Source: Ectocarpus siliculosus | Lineage: Eukaryota; Sar; Phaeophyceae; Ectocarpales; Ectocarpaceae | Reading direction: 5' to 3' | DNA length: 64,000 bases | Assembly: GCA_000310025.1 (NCBI GenBank) | Contig: FN649741.1 | Coordinates: 6,944,714 to 7,008,713, forward strand | Part shown: one piece after another, positions 36,001 to 49,240 of the stretch | Layout of the letters: each line of letters starts with the position of its first letter | Numbering within the stretch: position 1 is the first letter of the stretch | Program-made: the position numbers and the translations under genes | The notes under the pieces: generated by a model | What the model saw: the letters and a program-made list of their open reading frames with translations, nothing else | The model's database searches: none | What the model was told of the DNA's origin: nothing

Positions 36001-37444
36001 GACCTTGTCCCTCTACACACGCGCCGGTCTGTCTTGTGACCGAGGACAACGAAGTCTGTCGGTCGCGAAAAATAGACGATCGCAACTAAGGCCTGGAACA
36101 ACGATACCGACGAGAACAACCCCTGCCGCCATCATCGCGTTGACATCTCTCTCCCTGCTCAAACGCCCTATACACAGCAGCAGCTGCGGTAGCAGAAATA
36201 AACCCACAGCCACGCAAGGTAGTATAGTATAGTATAGTATAGTATAGTAGCGATCACCACCACCCCGGAACACCACGGAAAGATGCCTGTAGCTCTCACA
36301 AGCATCGCTTCCCACCTTCGTGAGGTCGCTTATGAGCACCGTGTCTACCTCCTCCTCCTCCTCCTCCTGCTCCTGCTCGCCCACCACCACCCCGCCCCCC
36401 GATGCCCTGGCCATGGCCCTGCAGACCTTATCCCTCTCCTCCTTGACGTCTTTGTCCTCGCCAGGTCCCCTCGAGGCGCGGAGCATTTCGATCAAGTCGC
36501 GGTCCGACCACCCCCCCAGCCACAGCCTCAGGCGGTCCGCGTAGGCCCTTACCCCTGCGGCAGGGCTGTACTCCACCACGAGCACCTTCGGCGATTCGTT
36601 CGATTGGAAGGGTCCACGCAGGTGGGGGGGGGGGGGGGGGGGNNNNNNNNNNNNNNNNNNNNNNNNNNNNNNNNNNNNNNNNNNNNNNNNNNNNNNNNNN
36701 NNNNNNNNNNNNNNNNNNNNNNNNNNNNNNNNNNNNNNNNNNNNNNNNNNTGGGGGGGGGGGGGGGGGGGGGTACTTGCACACCTTAGTTTTTTAGACCA
36801 TTGACCACGCGTCCTCGAGAGGACGGAGCACTGCTGTTCGAAAAGGATCGATCACCGATGGCCAATCGTTCCTTCCTACAACTGTGCCAAAGTGGGGGGC
36901 AGTTGTAGCAAACAATGACCGGGCCACGGCAAAGGGGTGGCCGCAAATTTGACAGATACCTACGCCTTTTGCGGGGTGACTTGAACATGTATCCGAGAGG
37001 AAAACAATCGGTAAGGTGTCCCTTGCCACTCGCTTCTCTCAGTTGCAGCAGTAGCGCGAGAGGGACGTTCCCGACCCTCAAAATCTCAACCTACATGTAC
37101 TACATTTCGTTTCATGCACGGGGCATCCCGCACTTGGTTCACCGCAGGTTCCGGGTGGCCGTGATATCTTCTCTGGTGGGCGGGCGCCGGCCGTATCCTG
37201 GCCTAACCTACAGCAGTAGCGGCTTACGCTGCCAAAACAAAACTGATGGCACTAGAAAGACACACACACGAAAATCCAACACCGGCCGTCCTCTGTGCCC
37301 CATTGGGACGTGTCAAACGCGAGTCAAGCCGGCGAGAAGAACAGTCACGATTGAGGGACGGCACCTGCGGATCTGGGTTGGATCTGACGTGCTCCTACAA
37401 GCTGGTTTTCGCAAGCGCAGTCTAGGGCAAGCAGCGGCGATGCT

Positions 37445-37479
<35 letters not shown>

Positions 37480-40400
37480 GAAGAATCGCAAGCACGTGCT
37501 TCCTAAATAGACAGTCGCGGCCGAGAGTGATACTACAATAAGAGACCAGAGACAAGAACAAACAAAAAAAAATGTTGGAACAAATAACTCACCAAGCCCA
37601 GGTAGGCCAACGCCTCCAAGCACATGTAACAAATCCCTCGTCCCGCCACGTCCCACGCGAGGACACCCCCCTCCCGATCCATACCCATCACCTCTCGCAC
37701 GTAGAACTCAGACGACACCTGCGCGCAAAGCAAGTGCATCGCAGCGTACATGTAGACATCGATTCGGCGAGGTGTGTTTCGATCGCGCCGCATCGCAATC
37801 AGACATGATAAACAAGAATAAGACAGCACTCCTTCTGCGTCGTGAAAAATCACTTCGTGGAAGCAAAAGACGCCAGACATGTCACCTTCCACGAAAAGAG
37901 GGAATCACCCCCAACTGACGTTGGGGGAGATGCAAAAATGTGTATGTTCCTCCCTATCTATTATGGCGCCAGTCTACACACGGTTTTCGGTTTGTAGGTT
38001 TGACGTATCAGCCGGCGTCACACGTGAGGAAGGTGGGGGAATCATAGACGTCACCCCCGCATGCAGAGCTAGCTAAATTACAACGTCTGGCCGAGTCTCT
38101 CCGGCGTCAGCACGCCATGACCGGTAAGTCGTGCGGCATACGAGCTCGACTGCAGAAAGCGCTCGGGAGGGTGAAGCAGCATCAAACACGCTGGCCAGCG
38201 TTCCCACAGACTCTCCAGGCGAAGCACACACGCGATATGGAAACCCTGGAAGCCCCAGGGGAGTGGGGGGTGGTCGTTCTCTAACCGCTTGCCGACATCT
38301 CCGACGTATCTCAGCACACTCGTCACCTTCAAGAGTAATGGAGCCATGTCCCCACCACCAATAAAAAAACTACCAACATGGGGGGGGGGGGTTGAGGGGG
38401 GCGAAGCCGAAAGCCAGGGGGTACAGCAGTAGTACCCTCGAGGATAACCTCAAGAGACGACCAATAGAATGCTGCTAAAGTTGATGGAAGAACTGCGTGG
38501 CGAGCGAGAGAGTGTTTTTACCCGGATTAGACCGTCCCCAAGGAGGTACGGCGGGAAGAGCCGGAAGATGTGCTGCGCCTTCGCCGCGAACTTGACGGTC
38601 CTCTTCAGGGTCGACTGCGGCAGCCCGAAAAAAAAATAAGAAAAAAACGCGGGGGGACGGAGAAAAAACGGTCAACCAATCATGCCACACAAGAAAAAGT
38701 GCGGTCAAAATACAGAACGATATACAGGGGGTTAGCGATCGAGTCATTGCGGAGCGCCGTTTTAAGGGATGAGCCAAGTCGCCTCACAAAGTAGTCTACG
38801 CAGCAAAATTGACTAAGCAAACATATGGGATAAAGTATTGAATCCGTGCTTCGGGGTTAGGGTTAGGGTGAGGGATGCGGTCTGCGTGCCCCCTCTCTAT
38901 TCTCTTTCATGTACAGTAGATACTATTAAAATCCTGCGTGGGCGGTCCCACAATCCTTAACCTCCTCACCAGCACCGCGTAGGCGACCACGAAGCCGAAG
39001 CCGGACAGAAAGTTAACCCCGGCGATCGAGATCTGCGCCGCCGAGGGCCCGTCGAACGCGAACGAGTAGAGGTAGGACAGCGGCAGTGAGGAGAGGCCGT
39101 ACGACAGGAGGAGCCCCCAGGTGCCGAGGAGGGCGTCCCAGCGCATCATGAACACCTGGGAGTTTTTCAGCACCATCCAAACGCGGAAAGGGGAGCGGCG
39201 TGCTCATGTTTCGTACATGCCATAGCGGTTAGACCATTGACGACGCGTCCTGGAGAGGACAGAGGGGGGAGGGGAGGTCGCTATGATGCTTGGCACGTGG
39301 GGCTGACGAACGCCATACTGGGCGATTGTCCGAAGCGGGTCGGGGAGGGGGAGGTCTGGCCCTTTAGAAGAGTGCGTTGGTGCAATTTGAGGGGAAGGCT
39401 CATGGCGACAACGAAAAGCCATTCCTGCGATCCATGATGATCGAAGCTATTCAGTCGAGATAGGCAAGACCTCCGATGAATGATGATATCAAACACACGC
39501 CCAATACTGGAAGCACATACATACGCAGCAGGTAGGTCGTGCCCGGTATGAACACATCACGATCGCCAATCTCTATCCCCACGGGCTTGACACGGAACAA
39601 GTAGCGATACTGGAGAACATACCTTGGAGGCGTCTTTGCCGTAAGCGGCGAAGGTGAGCATCACCAACACGGTCAGCACGAAAAACAGGAGCGCGTCCCA
39701 CAGGTAGGTCGACGCCCAGTACGCCAAAGGGCTCGCCCCCGAAACGAGCTGCACCTGCAGTCACATGTCACATTGTTGTTGTTGTTGTGATTGCTACGGC
39801 AATTTCTTGTTTTCCTGTGTTAGTGTTGGGCTGACGATAACAAGTACGCGGACAACGAAGTCCCCACGTTCGAGCAACCACAAGCAATAGCAGTTCGTGT
39901 GGGTCTACTATTGAAGAAAATCAGGCAGGTAACCAGTCCAAATCAGGTACACTTCCATCGAAGTGCCCACATTCAACAAACCAGCACAAGAACAGTTGAG
40001 AATTGGCTGCCTCAGAAGAAAAGCAGGCAGGTAACCAGTCCAAATCAGGTACACTTCCATCTAAATCCCCACATTCAACAAACCACAAACAACATGGGCA
40101 TTGGCTAGGCGGAGACAGGAACACATACATACCCGCTTGCTCTTGCAGGCCCTCTCCCGGACGAGGAAGGTGACGAAGGCAGCGGGGGCGTAGCACAGCG
40201 GGATCGTCACCAGGAGGCTCACCAAAAGCGAGAGCATCGTCTGTACTTCCAGCGACTGCAACGGGCCGGGACAACAAAAAAAGGTAGAGGGAGAGAGAGA
40301 GCGGCGTCAGGATACCGGGTCAAGGCAGATGGTGGCAGTTGGTGAGAACCTTCTGCACCTCTGCGGTGATTGGACGGAACGAGGAAGCGCAAACAAATTG

Positions 40401-43400
40401 AGAACATGACATAAATGTTTTCATCAGGACATGAAATTGAATCACGTTCAGGTCGCCATGTTGAAGACGGAGGTTGATGTCGATAAGAATGTCCGCATTC
40501 AACAGCTTTGTCTGTACCTCCATCGAGCGATACATACAGAGTACCTCTGTCAAAATATGGTGAGACACAGACAGACACAGAGGTATAATTGATTTCGAGT
40601 TTCCTATCCTGCAGCTGTGCACAACACCGCCATCGGCCCAAAACTGGTGTACAGCAGGACAAGGCGCATCGAGACCGCGACGAAAACGCCCATCTTGCCG
40701 TCGTCACTGGCATGTATGTACTTTTTAGCGTTGAGTGCCGCGTTCTCTGTTTTTCTTTCTGAAACAAAACAAACTCATCTACATAGGCACATGAAGAGTG
40801 TCCCTTCCTTGACAACTCGACGTGAGCGTTTTCTCGATCGACGTGAACGAATCCAACATTTTTTCTGCCAGAGAAGACGTCCACGGCACACACCGCACAC
40901 CAGACTCACTCCTGTCCCAGTGCGTCAAACTCACACCGAAAGGCCCTGTAGACTGGCGCCCAGGCAACATGGGACCAAAAGAAAGCAAGCGAAAACAATT
41001 CATTCAGAGGAAAATCTTGCTTATCTCGTATTTACCTCGGTCGCGGTAAGCGGAAGTGGGTGACTCCTGACAGTGTACGAGGCTTGTCCCCCTTCCAGGC
41101 CTCTGTTCGTGGCACAGGCCTGGAATGTCCTGGCGGTGAGCTCTCCGACCCAAGCGGGGAGGGCGTGAGGGCTGCCAGACAGACCGCAATGTGAATGTTG
41201 GGGAGGGGGGGGGGGGGATGGGGATCTCGCGGGAAACAAGCAGACTCCACCCGCATATATGGAACTTACTTCTAAACATAAAATGTGGCACGCGGTTCTC
41301 TTCTGCGAGTGGTGAACCGGTTCGCACGTCGTGACGGGTGACTTCCGGGCTGTTCCGTCATGTGGTGGCGTTTGACGTTAGGTCCGCGGTGTAAGGTGGT
41401 ATGTTCGAGGGGTCTACGTTGTCGTGATACCGGCTGGAGTTCCACTAATACACGCGCGTGGCAACTCGAGCAACCCACAAAAGCGCCTAAGATTTACCGT
41501 TTAAATAGCTGGAACTTCGAGTCCATCCCGTGTCACTCGTGTGCCAAACAGGTCAGGAATTCCCCACTCGCCGTCCTCCACACCACCCAGAAAGGGCCCA
41601 CGTTATCGTCAAAATGGCGGAATTCCACATCCATCCCGTATCACTCGAAGAACCACCAAGGGCCTCTACTTTCTTTGTCGTGTATCGGAACGGGTTGGAA
41701 TTGCTCATCCCCGGTCTCTCGAGTCAAATCACCAAAACGGGGAGCGAGCCATCACGTGATTCAACACGAGCCAACCGGTGATTCGAAACACGACGGAAGA
41801 AATGAATCAGCCTGAAGTAACATTCAACACGACTGAAATCGCTCAAAACAACCAAAACCATTTAGATCACGCCGCATCCCTCTTGCCAGCCCAAAAAAGA
41901 ATCTAGCCAAGCGTCTTCTTGCTGATGTTCATTTTCTTTTTCTTTTTATTTCCTTTTGTTTAAGAAAGAAGACCCGTTCGACCTACATCTACGGTCGAAT
42001 TGGGATGGGTTGGAAGTCACAACAGTAAAAAGGGGAAACTTTGTCAGATCAATCAACTCACGCGGTGCTGTTGAACATAACCGTGGTGAGGATGCGGTTA
42101 GGCTGCAGCACCCCCTGATCGTAGCGGACGGTCCCTGGGGGAAGAGCGGTGAGCACGTCATCCACGCTCAGCTTCACCTCTCCTAGCTCTAGGTCCTGCG
42201 TCTGGTTGTCGACCCTCACAGAGAGGACGACTCCGTCCAGCTTGAGCTGTGTATTGTCGGTATTTTGGTTTGTTGAGGGCGGATTGAACCCGCGGTTTCA
42301 GGAAAGAGGAAGACGGAGGGTGTGGGGGAAAGGGGGAAAATATAAATAAAACGACAGGCGAGAATGAACATTTTGTAGGAAGTCGGCGGAAACTCCGAAG
42401 ATCGTTCCCCGCCTTCTTTCCGCGTACTACAGTACTCACACCGGCGACAGTGTCTCCACCTCCATACGTGGGCAAAAAAGTGGGGGAGCGGCGAAAAAAA
42501 CAGCGGGAGGGGGGGGCTACTTGCCACCACTGTGTAGAGGCAAAGCCTCATAAATTCGCTACGGACCCCCAGCATCGACGAACCTTTGTTCCTGATAGAC
42601 GTTATTTTGGCACGGCCATGACCGAAACGCATCTGCGTCAAACTCGTGAGTGTTTCTCGTGCAGCTATATCACGGTAGTAGGTACGAATTGGACCCGGGT
42701 TGCTGGCTCGCGGCCACCATGCGTTTAGCGCTCTACGTACGCATCGAGCTACAACAACAAATAAAAGGACACCGCGAGCCGTGCATATATACAACAGAAC
42801 AGAACAGAGGGCACCGTGTGCCATGAACACAGCACTCTTTGCTCCACCCCGCTAACGCCGAAAACAATCTCCCAAACACAACAACCTGAGAAAGAGGCCA
42901 AGAAAAAAAGCCGCGTGTTCCTGTTCGACCAAAAACAGCAAAATGGCTATCTCTTCTCGTCCCCTCCCACCATGTTCTCGGAACCGGCGTTATCCTGGCA
43001 GGGGGGCCCCGTGAATCGAACCGGAAAAACGGCCCTCACCTGCGAGGACTGAGGCAGGTACTCCGCCTCCGTGAAGCGAACCGTTGGGTCCTCGTCCACC
43101 AGGACAAGCCACTCGTTGGTCCAGTTCCTGCCCCTGGCCCACGCCAGCGCGTCCTCGAGAGCTTTGCTGGTGTTAGTGTTGCCGGCGCCTGGTAGGAGGG
43201 CCTCCACGGCCTGCGGGAAAGTCCAATTTGCGGGGGGGGACAGACGCGGCGCAATTAAATGCATCGCCAAGTGCTGAATGGTCTGTTCAGTTAACTATTA
43301 TACCTGGTGTTGGGACAGATAGCTTCAAACCAGATGGGACCGCAACAACAGCAGACGTGTCGGACAGTTTTTCACAGCGGCAAGTTTTGCCGTTTCAACC

Positions 43401-46400
43401 GCCGTAGATGCATCGGAGTTGCCCCTCACATCTTGGTCTCCTTGGTCGAGTTGATCGAGCCTCCCAGACCCCTCAACAATAAGTCTTGCGAGATCCTTCT
43501 CGTCCACGCCCGTCGCATCCACCAGCCCCTGTAGTCGATTGACGACGCCATGCCGTGTCAAAAACGTCGCGTAAGGCAGAACAAGAGAGTGTCGAGATCG
43601 GCAATTTCGCCTTGAGCTATGCATACTTCACCACAAGAGTTGACTCGGTACGGGGCAACAAAAAGGTCTAAGAATGTGTAACGCCCCAATGGGTTTGCGC
43701 GTGGCATTTATTCAGAATAATGGCAAGATTGTGTTTCCGACAGGAGCAGCAGCAACAACCGTTTCTAACAGAACCTTCTTGCACCCCCCGTTCTCGCCTA
43801 CACGACATCTCCGCCGAAACGACCATCTCCGAAAAAAGCGAAACATGTGCCCAAATAGGAGATTCCTAGAAAAATAACATCGCAGCTAAAAAACGCCCGT
43901 CACTTCTCGGCTCTCCATGTTCGAGCTCTCGCGCAAGATGCGTGTCGCACCTCTCGCGATCAAACAATGCATGTCACACCTCTCGCGATCAACACACACG
44001 CCACAGCAGGGTTGGTTGGACAAACACGCTCGAACCTGGAGATCGAACTCCCCGCCCTCCGCCGGAATGACGTCATCGCCGACGATCTCCAACGCCGACG
44101 CCAGCATCTCCGGGTTCTCCCGAAAGCTGTCCCAGTCCACCGTCAAGTTCACCGGGATGCGGTCTCCGAAAACGAAGGCGCCGTAGCGAGGGGGGCGGCC
44201 GCCGCCGCCGCCGCCGCCGTCCAACGGCGTTGTTGCTGCTGCTTCATCAGAGGTGTCGGTTTCAACGGACACGTCGACGTGATCCCCATCATTCGAGGAG
44301 ATCGTGATCATCCCGCCGGTATTGTAGGTTTCGAGCATGAAGCGCGAGAGGCCGGAGCTGGTAGGGGCGGTGAGACCCGCCCCTGTTAAAAAGGAAGCGA
44401 GAATGGGGTAAAGAGAGTAGGTCGTTCCGAAGGTTCGAAGACGTGAGAGTGGCAAGGGTAGAGGTGGGAGATTCGGGTACCCACCAAACAAAGAAGGCAG
44501 TGTGACTGGTCGCCATGCAGCTGTTTCATCGTCTGCCATGCCGACATACACAGCGAAAAAATAAACTACATAGGCGGCGTGCCTTTCTCTCGACGTTGGA
44601 GCAGCGCTGGCAAACTACGGTATACATGTGACAGAGGACAAAGGGTTCGGCTGCTCGGAAACCTAAACCCCGAAACGAACCCCCCCTTCCGACGAGAAAA
44701 CATGCGTTCTGTAGTGAATGTTTTCCGGCCGACACCACCGAGTTCTCAGGGTGATGACGTGGATAGGCTAAACTAAGTCAAGCATCTTCCAGCACGTGTC
44801 CCTCAACCCTCGTTGTAAACTCTACAGTACACCCTCCCTCTCCTCCCTCTGGGCAATAGCTAGGATGGGCCGTCCTCTCCGCGGTGTGCCGAGCACTTTC
44901 TGAAAGCGAGGGAACAGTTTTCCTCAAGGAGATCGATCTACAGACGTGCGCCTTGTACCTCCGTCTACTCGCGTCCAGGCCTCCGTCTCCTCGGCGACGT
45001 TGCCAAACGTCTTTCCTTCGGGAAGACCTTCGCCATCGCCTTCGGTGTACAGCACCTGCGTTCGGCGAACCACGTACCGAAATTTAGAAAAGGCAGCGGA
45101 GACGCGATTTCGCACACAAGAACCAGAGAGGGCAGGGCATGTTCTCACACTGGGTCCATCCACTCCGAACCATCGTGACGTGTGCGGATGTGTGCGCGTG
45201 GTATATGCTAGCGAGTCGCCTTCTTTTTGGTGCTTCTGTCTTTCGTGAAATTCGTCTGTTATGTTTACCTGCTGCACAGAAAGTGAGAGCTGTTGTGACG
45301 TGTGGTGTGCAGGTGCGGCACAAGTTGCACGATTCATAAATCTCAGAATTTTAATGGACGCCAAAGGCTTCGTGATATTTAGCACCAGACGATCCAAATC
45401 CACTCACTCCCATGGCCACACCGCACGATAAGGGAACAAAACCTTCTCCTCCTGCTATCTTCTCTGCACTCCACCCACCCCGCCCCCCGCTTCTTATCGC
45501 CAAATGACTGCGCAGCTTGCGTCAAGCGGGAAACCCATGTTGTTACTACTCTACACCGCGAGCAAAAACAAAGCCCAGAGAGAGACATGCATACACACAT
45601 ACATGGGCATGGCATGGCCTTCTGGGCGACGCCTTTTCTTGGATCTATGCCCATGCCCCCTTCCGGTGGCCTTGATGTCTACCCGCAGACACATCATGTC
45701 TTCTCAGTGGTCAGCCGGTTTAGCGTGGTCGATGTATCAAATAATTGCACACACAGACGTGCCGGGGGAGCCCGTTGACTAGAAAGCGTGTTCGCGTGGT
45801 CTATATTGCTTGCAAAGATTCGCGTGGTCTCATTGATCAGCTGGACATATATGTAGCGATGCTACTCAAAGGAACACTCAATTCACACCCACACGTGCCA
45901 CACAACATCCCTGGGAGCCTTCCTTCGCCCGACACCCATTTCGCCGCGGACCCCCCACCCCCCCTCCTCATATCCCGTCACCCCCTTAAAAAAAATATTC
46001 AGCCCACCTGGGTAGGACTCCCAAACATCCCAGCGGACATGGCGAGCGGCGGCCCAGCCAGCTTGACGTCGATGGTGAGCAGAACCAGGACGAGGGCAAC
46101 CATCACGGCGGGCAGGACGATCTGATACAGACCCCCTCGCCAGTCCCGCTGGGCCACCACCCTCCTCTTCCACAGCAGCCAGCGCAGCTGCTCCCTCAGG
46201 CCTGCCCCCGCGGCGACCCCCTTACCCCTGCCCTCGCTCCCGGTCGCTGCGCCCCCCTCCCTCCTACCAGCAGACGAGCTGGTCGCCTCGGCTGCCTGTG
46301 CCGCCCCACCGCCGCGCGTCGCGCCCGAGGGCGATTCTGCGTCGCCCCCGGGGCCGTCGTCGTCCTCTTGGGCCTCCGCCAGGATGGAGGCGAGCTCCTC

Positions 46401-49190
46401 CTCGTCGCGGGAGAAGCCTGCGTAGCCAGGGGCGCCTCCTGCCTTGCTCGGTCGATCGTCGTGGTGGTCATTGCCCCCGTCGCCGCTGTGTTTCCCAGCC
46501 GGCGGCATCTGCTCGGCCTCCACCGCCGCCGTCGCCGGTGCCATGCTCCGCATCTCGACCTCGCACACCTGTCCCGGTGCCGCGCTCGCCCACCACCCTT
46601 TGTTGCCACCGCCGGCAGCGTTCGAGTCTCGCCCGAAGCCTCGCCGTTGCCGAAGGCTCCGCCCTCTGCCGCGGCTGCTGGCGGGTACTCCGCCGCCTGC
46701 CGTCCCGGCAACCCCTTCCTCGCGAGTGAAACCGTCGCCGGAGGCGTGTTGTTGTCGCCCACCGTTGCCCTGGGCGGGCTGCTGAGCGTCGGTCATCTTG
46801 CCCTCTCTCTCAAGGCTGAGAAAGACCTGATCGGGAGGTGAGACGGGTAGTCGTGAAGACAGGGGCTTTGCTTAGCAAGAACGGATGGATCGGACACGAT
46901 AAAAAGAATACTTCAACACATCCCCTTCGACCGCAGCATTATCTCGAACGGGTAGTCGTTCTGTGGTTATTTGTCAACTATAAAAAAGACACGCAAAATA
47001 TCTGTGGTTGTATGTAGCGAAAAAAAAATAAAAAAAAACGAATAGCACAACATTTTACGATGCAATCAGAGAGGTACTTACAACTGACCGCTGTGAAGAC
47101 CAAAGATCACGAGCGGAAACCGCTCTCTGGTCACTCCCCCAGGCACGGAGCCCCAGAGAGGCGCACCCACCTCTTCCAGGCTGGTGATCGAAACGCCGTA
47201 ACCCCCGACTCCCATCGCTTCCCTCCCCGCCTCCAGGGCTCGGAACAGACCGGGAAACTTCTGAGATTTTTCTCGGGGCAACCTGAAGGAAATCTCGCCG
47301 CCCGCGGCAGAGAGCATCTCGGCGTCTTCGACATGCGAGAGGACCAGACTAGTCAGGCTGTTGGGCTCGAACGATTCTCCGGCCTTGACGAGGGTCAGCT
47401 TGTAGCCCAGACCGAACCTGATGTGGAAAATTCATGACAACGTGCGAAAGCGGCAGAGGTTGTTGGCTTGCCCCCCACCGGTTATTTTTTTCTAGGTGCG
47501 GGAATGTAGAGTTGCCAAACCTAGAGATGAAGCGTTGTATGGCGTATGGCGCGTGGAGTGTCGGTGTAAGCAGAATACCACTTGAGCAGCAAATTTTCTT
47601 GTGACATTTTCAGAGCAAGAGCATCGCCGTCGTAGTTACCGTCCTCCGGGTTTACAAGCCGCTTTGAAAATACTTTACCCTTGCATGTACCCACCACAAC
47701 AGCGGGAAAAAAAATCAATACCGCCTCGACGCCACACATCAGCCTTGGGAGTCAAGACCAAGCACGGAATACACAAACAAACAAAAATAACAGTAACAAA
47801 TTTGAACAAGATGCGTTATTAGCATGTCGTTCTTTCTCACCGACTCTTGAGAAACAGAGGGCTCCCAGCGCATCTAAGCTTCCCCTTTCGCAGCATCGCC
47901 ACCCTGTCCCCGAGGTGATCGGCCTCCTCCATGAAGTGCGTCGAGAGCAAGGTGCACCTACCCGCCCGCCCTCTCCGCAGCAGGTCCCACGTGAAGCGCC
48001 TGGAGTATGGGTCCATCCCTGAGGAGCAGCGTGTACAACCACAGCAGTACCCACGATGAGTCGGCAGCTGGCAGTTGTTGTCGAATGTTGTGGACGTCGA
48101 AACTCGTGTATTAGAGAGTAGGGAACGAGGGCGTTCAGAGGCCTGGTGATCCCTCATGTCCATTTCCAGCCAAAGTGCAATTGCGAGGCATGGCACAGAC
48201 ACATTATGCTCGTATGCCAGTCCAATCTGCCCTTGGCCACCACCCATTCGTGCGGCACGGGAGCAGCATGGAACATACCCCCGCCATCGGCAACCGAGCA
48301 CAGTCTCGCTACTCTGAAAAACAAAGGCGCGGTCCCTCCCTCACACAACCTGGGTATAACCCCACACCAGCTTATACACCAGGAACGCGTTGGCCTGTTT
48401 TTATCCCGCTACATATCGTTCCGCTCTGGCACTGGCGTGCTTTCATGTTTCCAGCCGGATGGCGCGGTACATGCCTACTAAAGCAGACACCCACACAAAA
48501 TGTTGACCATCCCGCAGAAAATTACTGACGCAATTTCATTGGTCCAGCCGGTTAACATGGTCGATGCTAACAACAACAAAAAAAAAAAACACGCGCGCGC
48601 GCACACAAGTCGTTGTTTAGTAGCCGCACACACGTCATTGGCCCATTACCACGGTCGATACCAACACACACACGTGCACACATACATGCAGGAGAGCCAA
48701 GAGCCTTCCCATCTCGTACCAGAGGTAGGCTCGTCCAAGATGCAGAGAGCGGGGGAGCCCGTCAGGGCCAGCGCGACGCTGAGCTTCCGCTTCTGCCCCC
48801 CCGAAAGGTTCATGGACGGGGTGTGCTCCTTCTCCAGCAGGCCCACCTCACGGAGCTTCTTCGTTACCAGGGGCCTGGACGATCAACCATACCATCCATA
48901 AAAAAATAATTTTGTTGTTTTTTCTTTTTGTACAGACTACAGCAGCAGCAGCAGCAGCAGCAACCTTTAGACTCCTTCGCGAAAAGCATGGCTCCACAAT
49001 GTTTGCAAGGGTCAGCAAGTTCCACCGCTATACACCCATTTCGTCGCGCGCATGAAAGAGTTCTTCACGTCGCTGGGTGATGGCGGTGTTCAGACGCGAT
49101 AAAATCCCCTTGCGTGAGCATGATGTTGTGGATCGTCGATTCAGCCCCTCGAGAACTAAACAACAACAACGACGACGATGACGACAACAA

Positions 49191-49240
<50 letters not shown>

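Noticed and set aside
38114-38149. Extra 12-codon ABCA exon ([12 protein letters not shown])
   Set aside because: Acceptor and phase would fit, but joining the neighbouring exons directly gives a normal ABCA length and sequence here; the donor is weak.
38856-38880. Telomere
   Set aside because: Only two exact TTAGGG units inside a gene intron.
42650-42760. tRNA-like or SINE-like sequence
   Set aside because: Only a weak B-box resemblance (CCCGGGTCCAATTCG on the minus strand), no A-tail or target duplication.
44179-44389. Plus-strand Ala/Gly-rich frames opposite ABCA exons (also 46298-46841)
   Set aside because: Shadows of high-GC coding exons on the minus strand.
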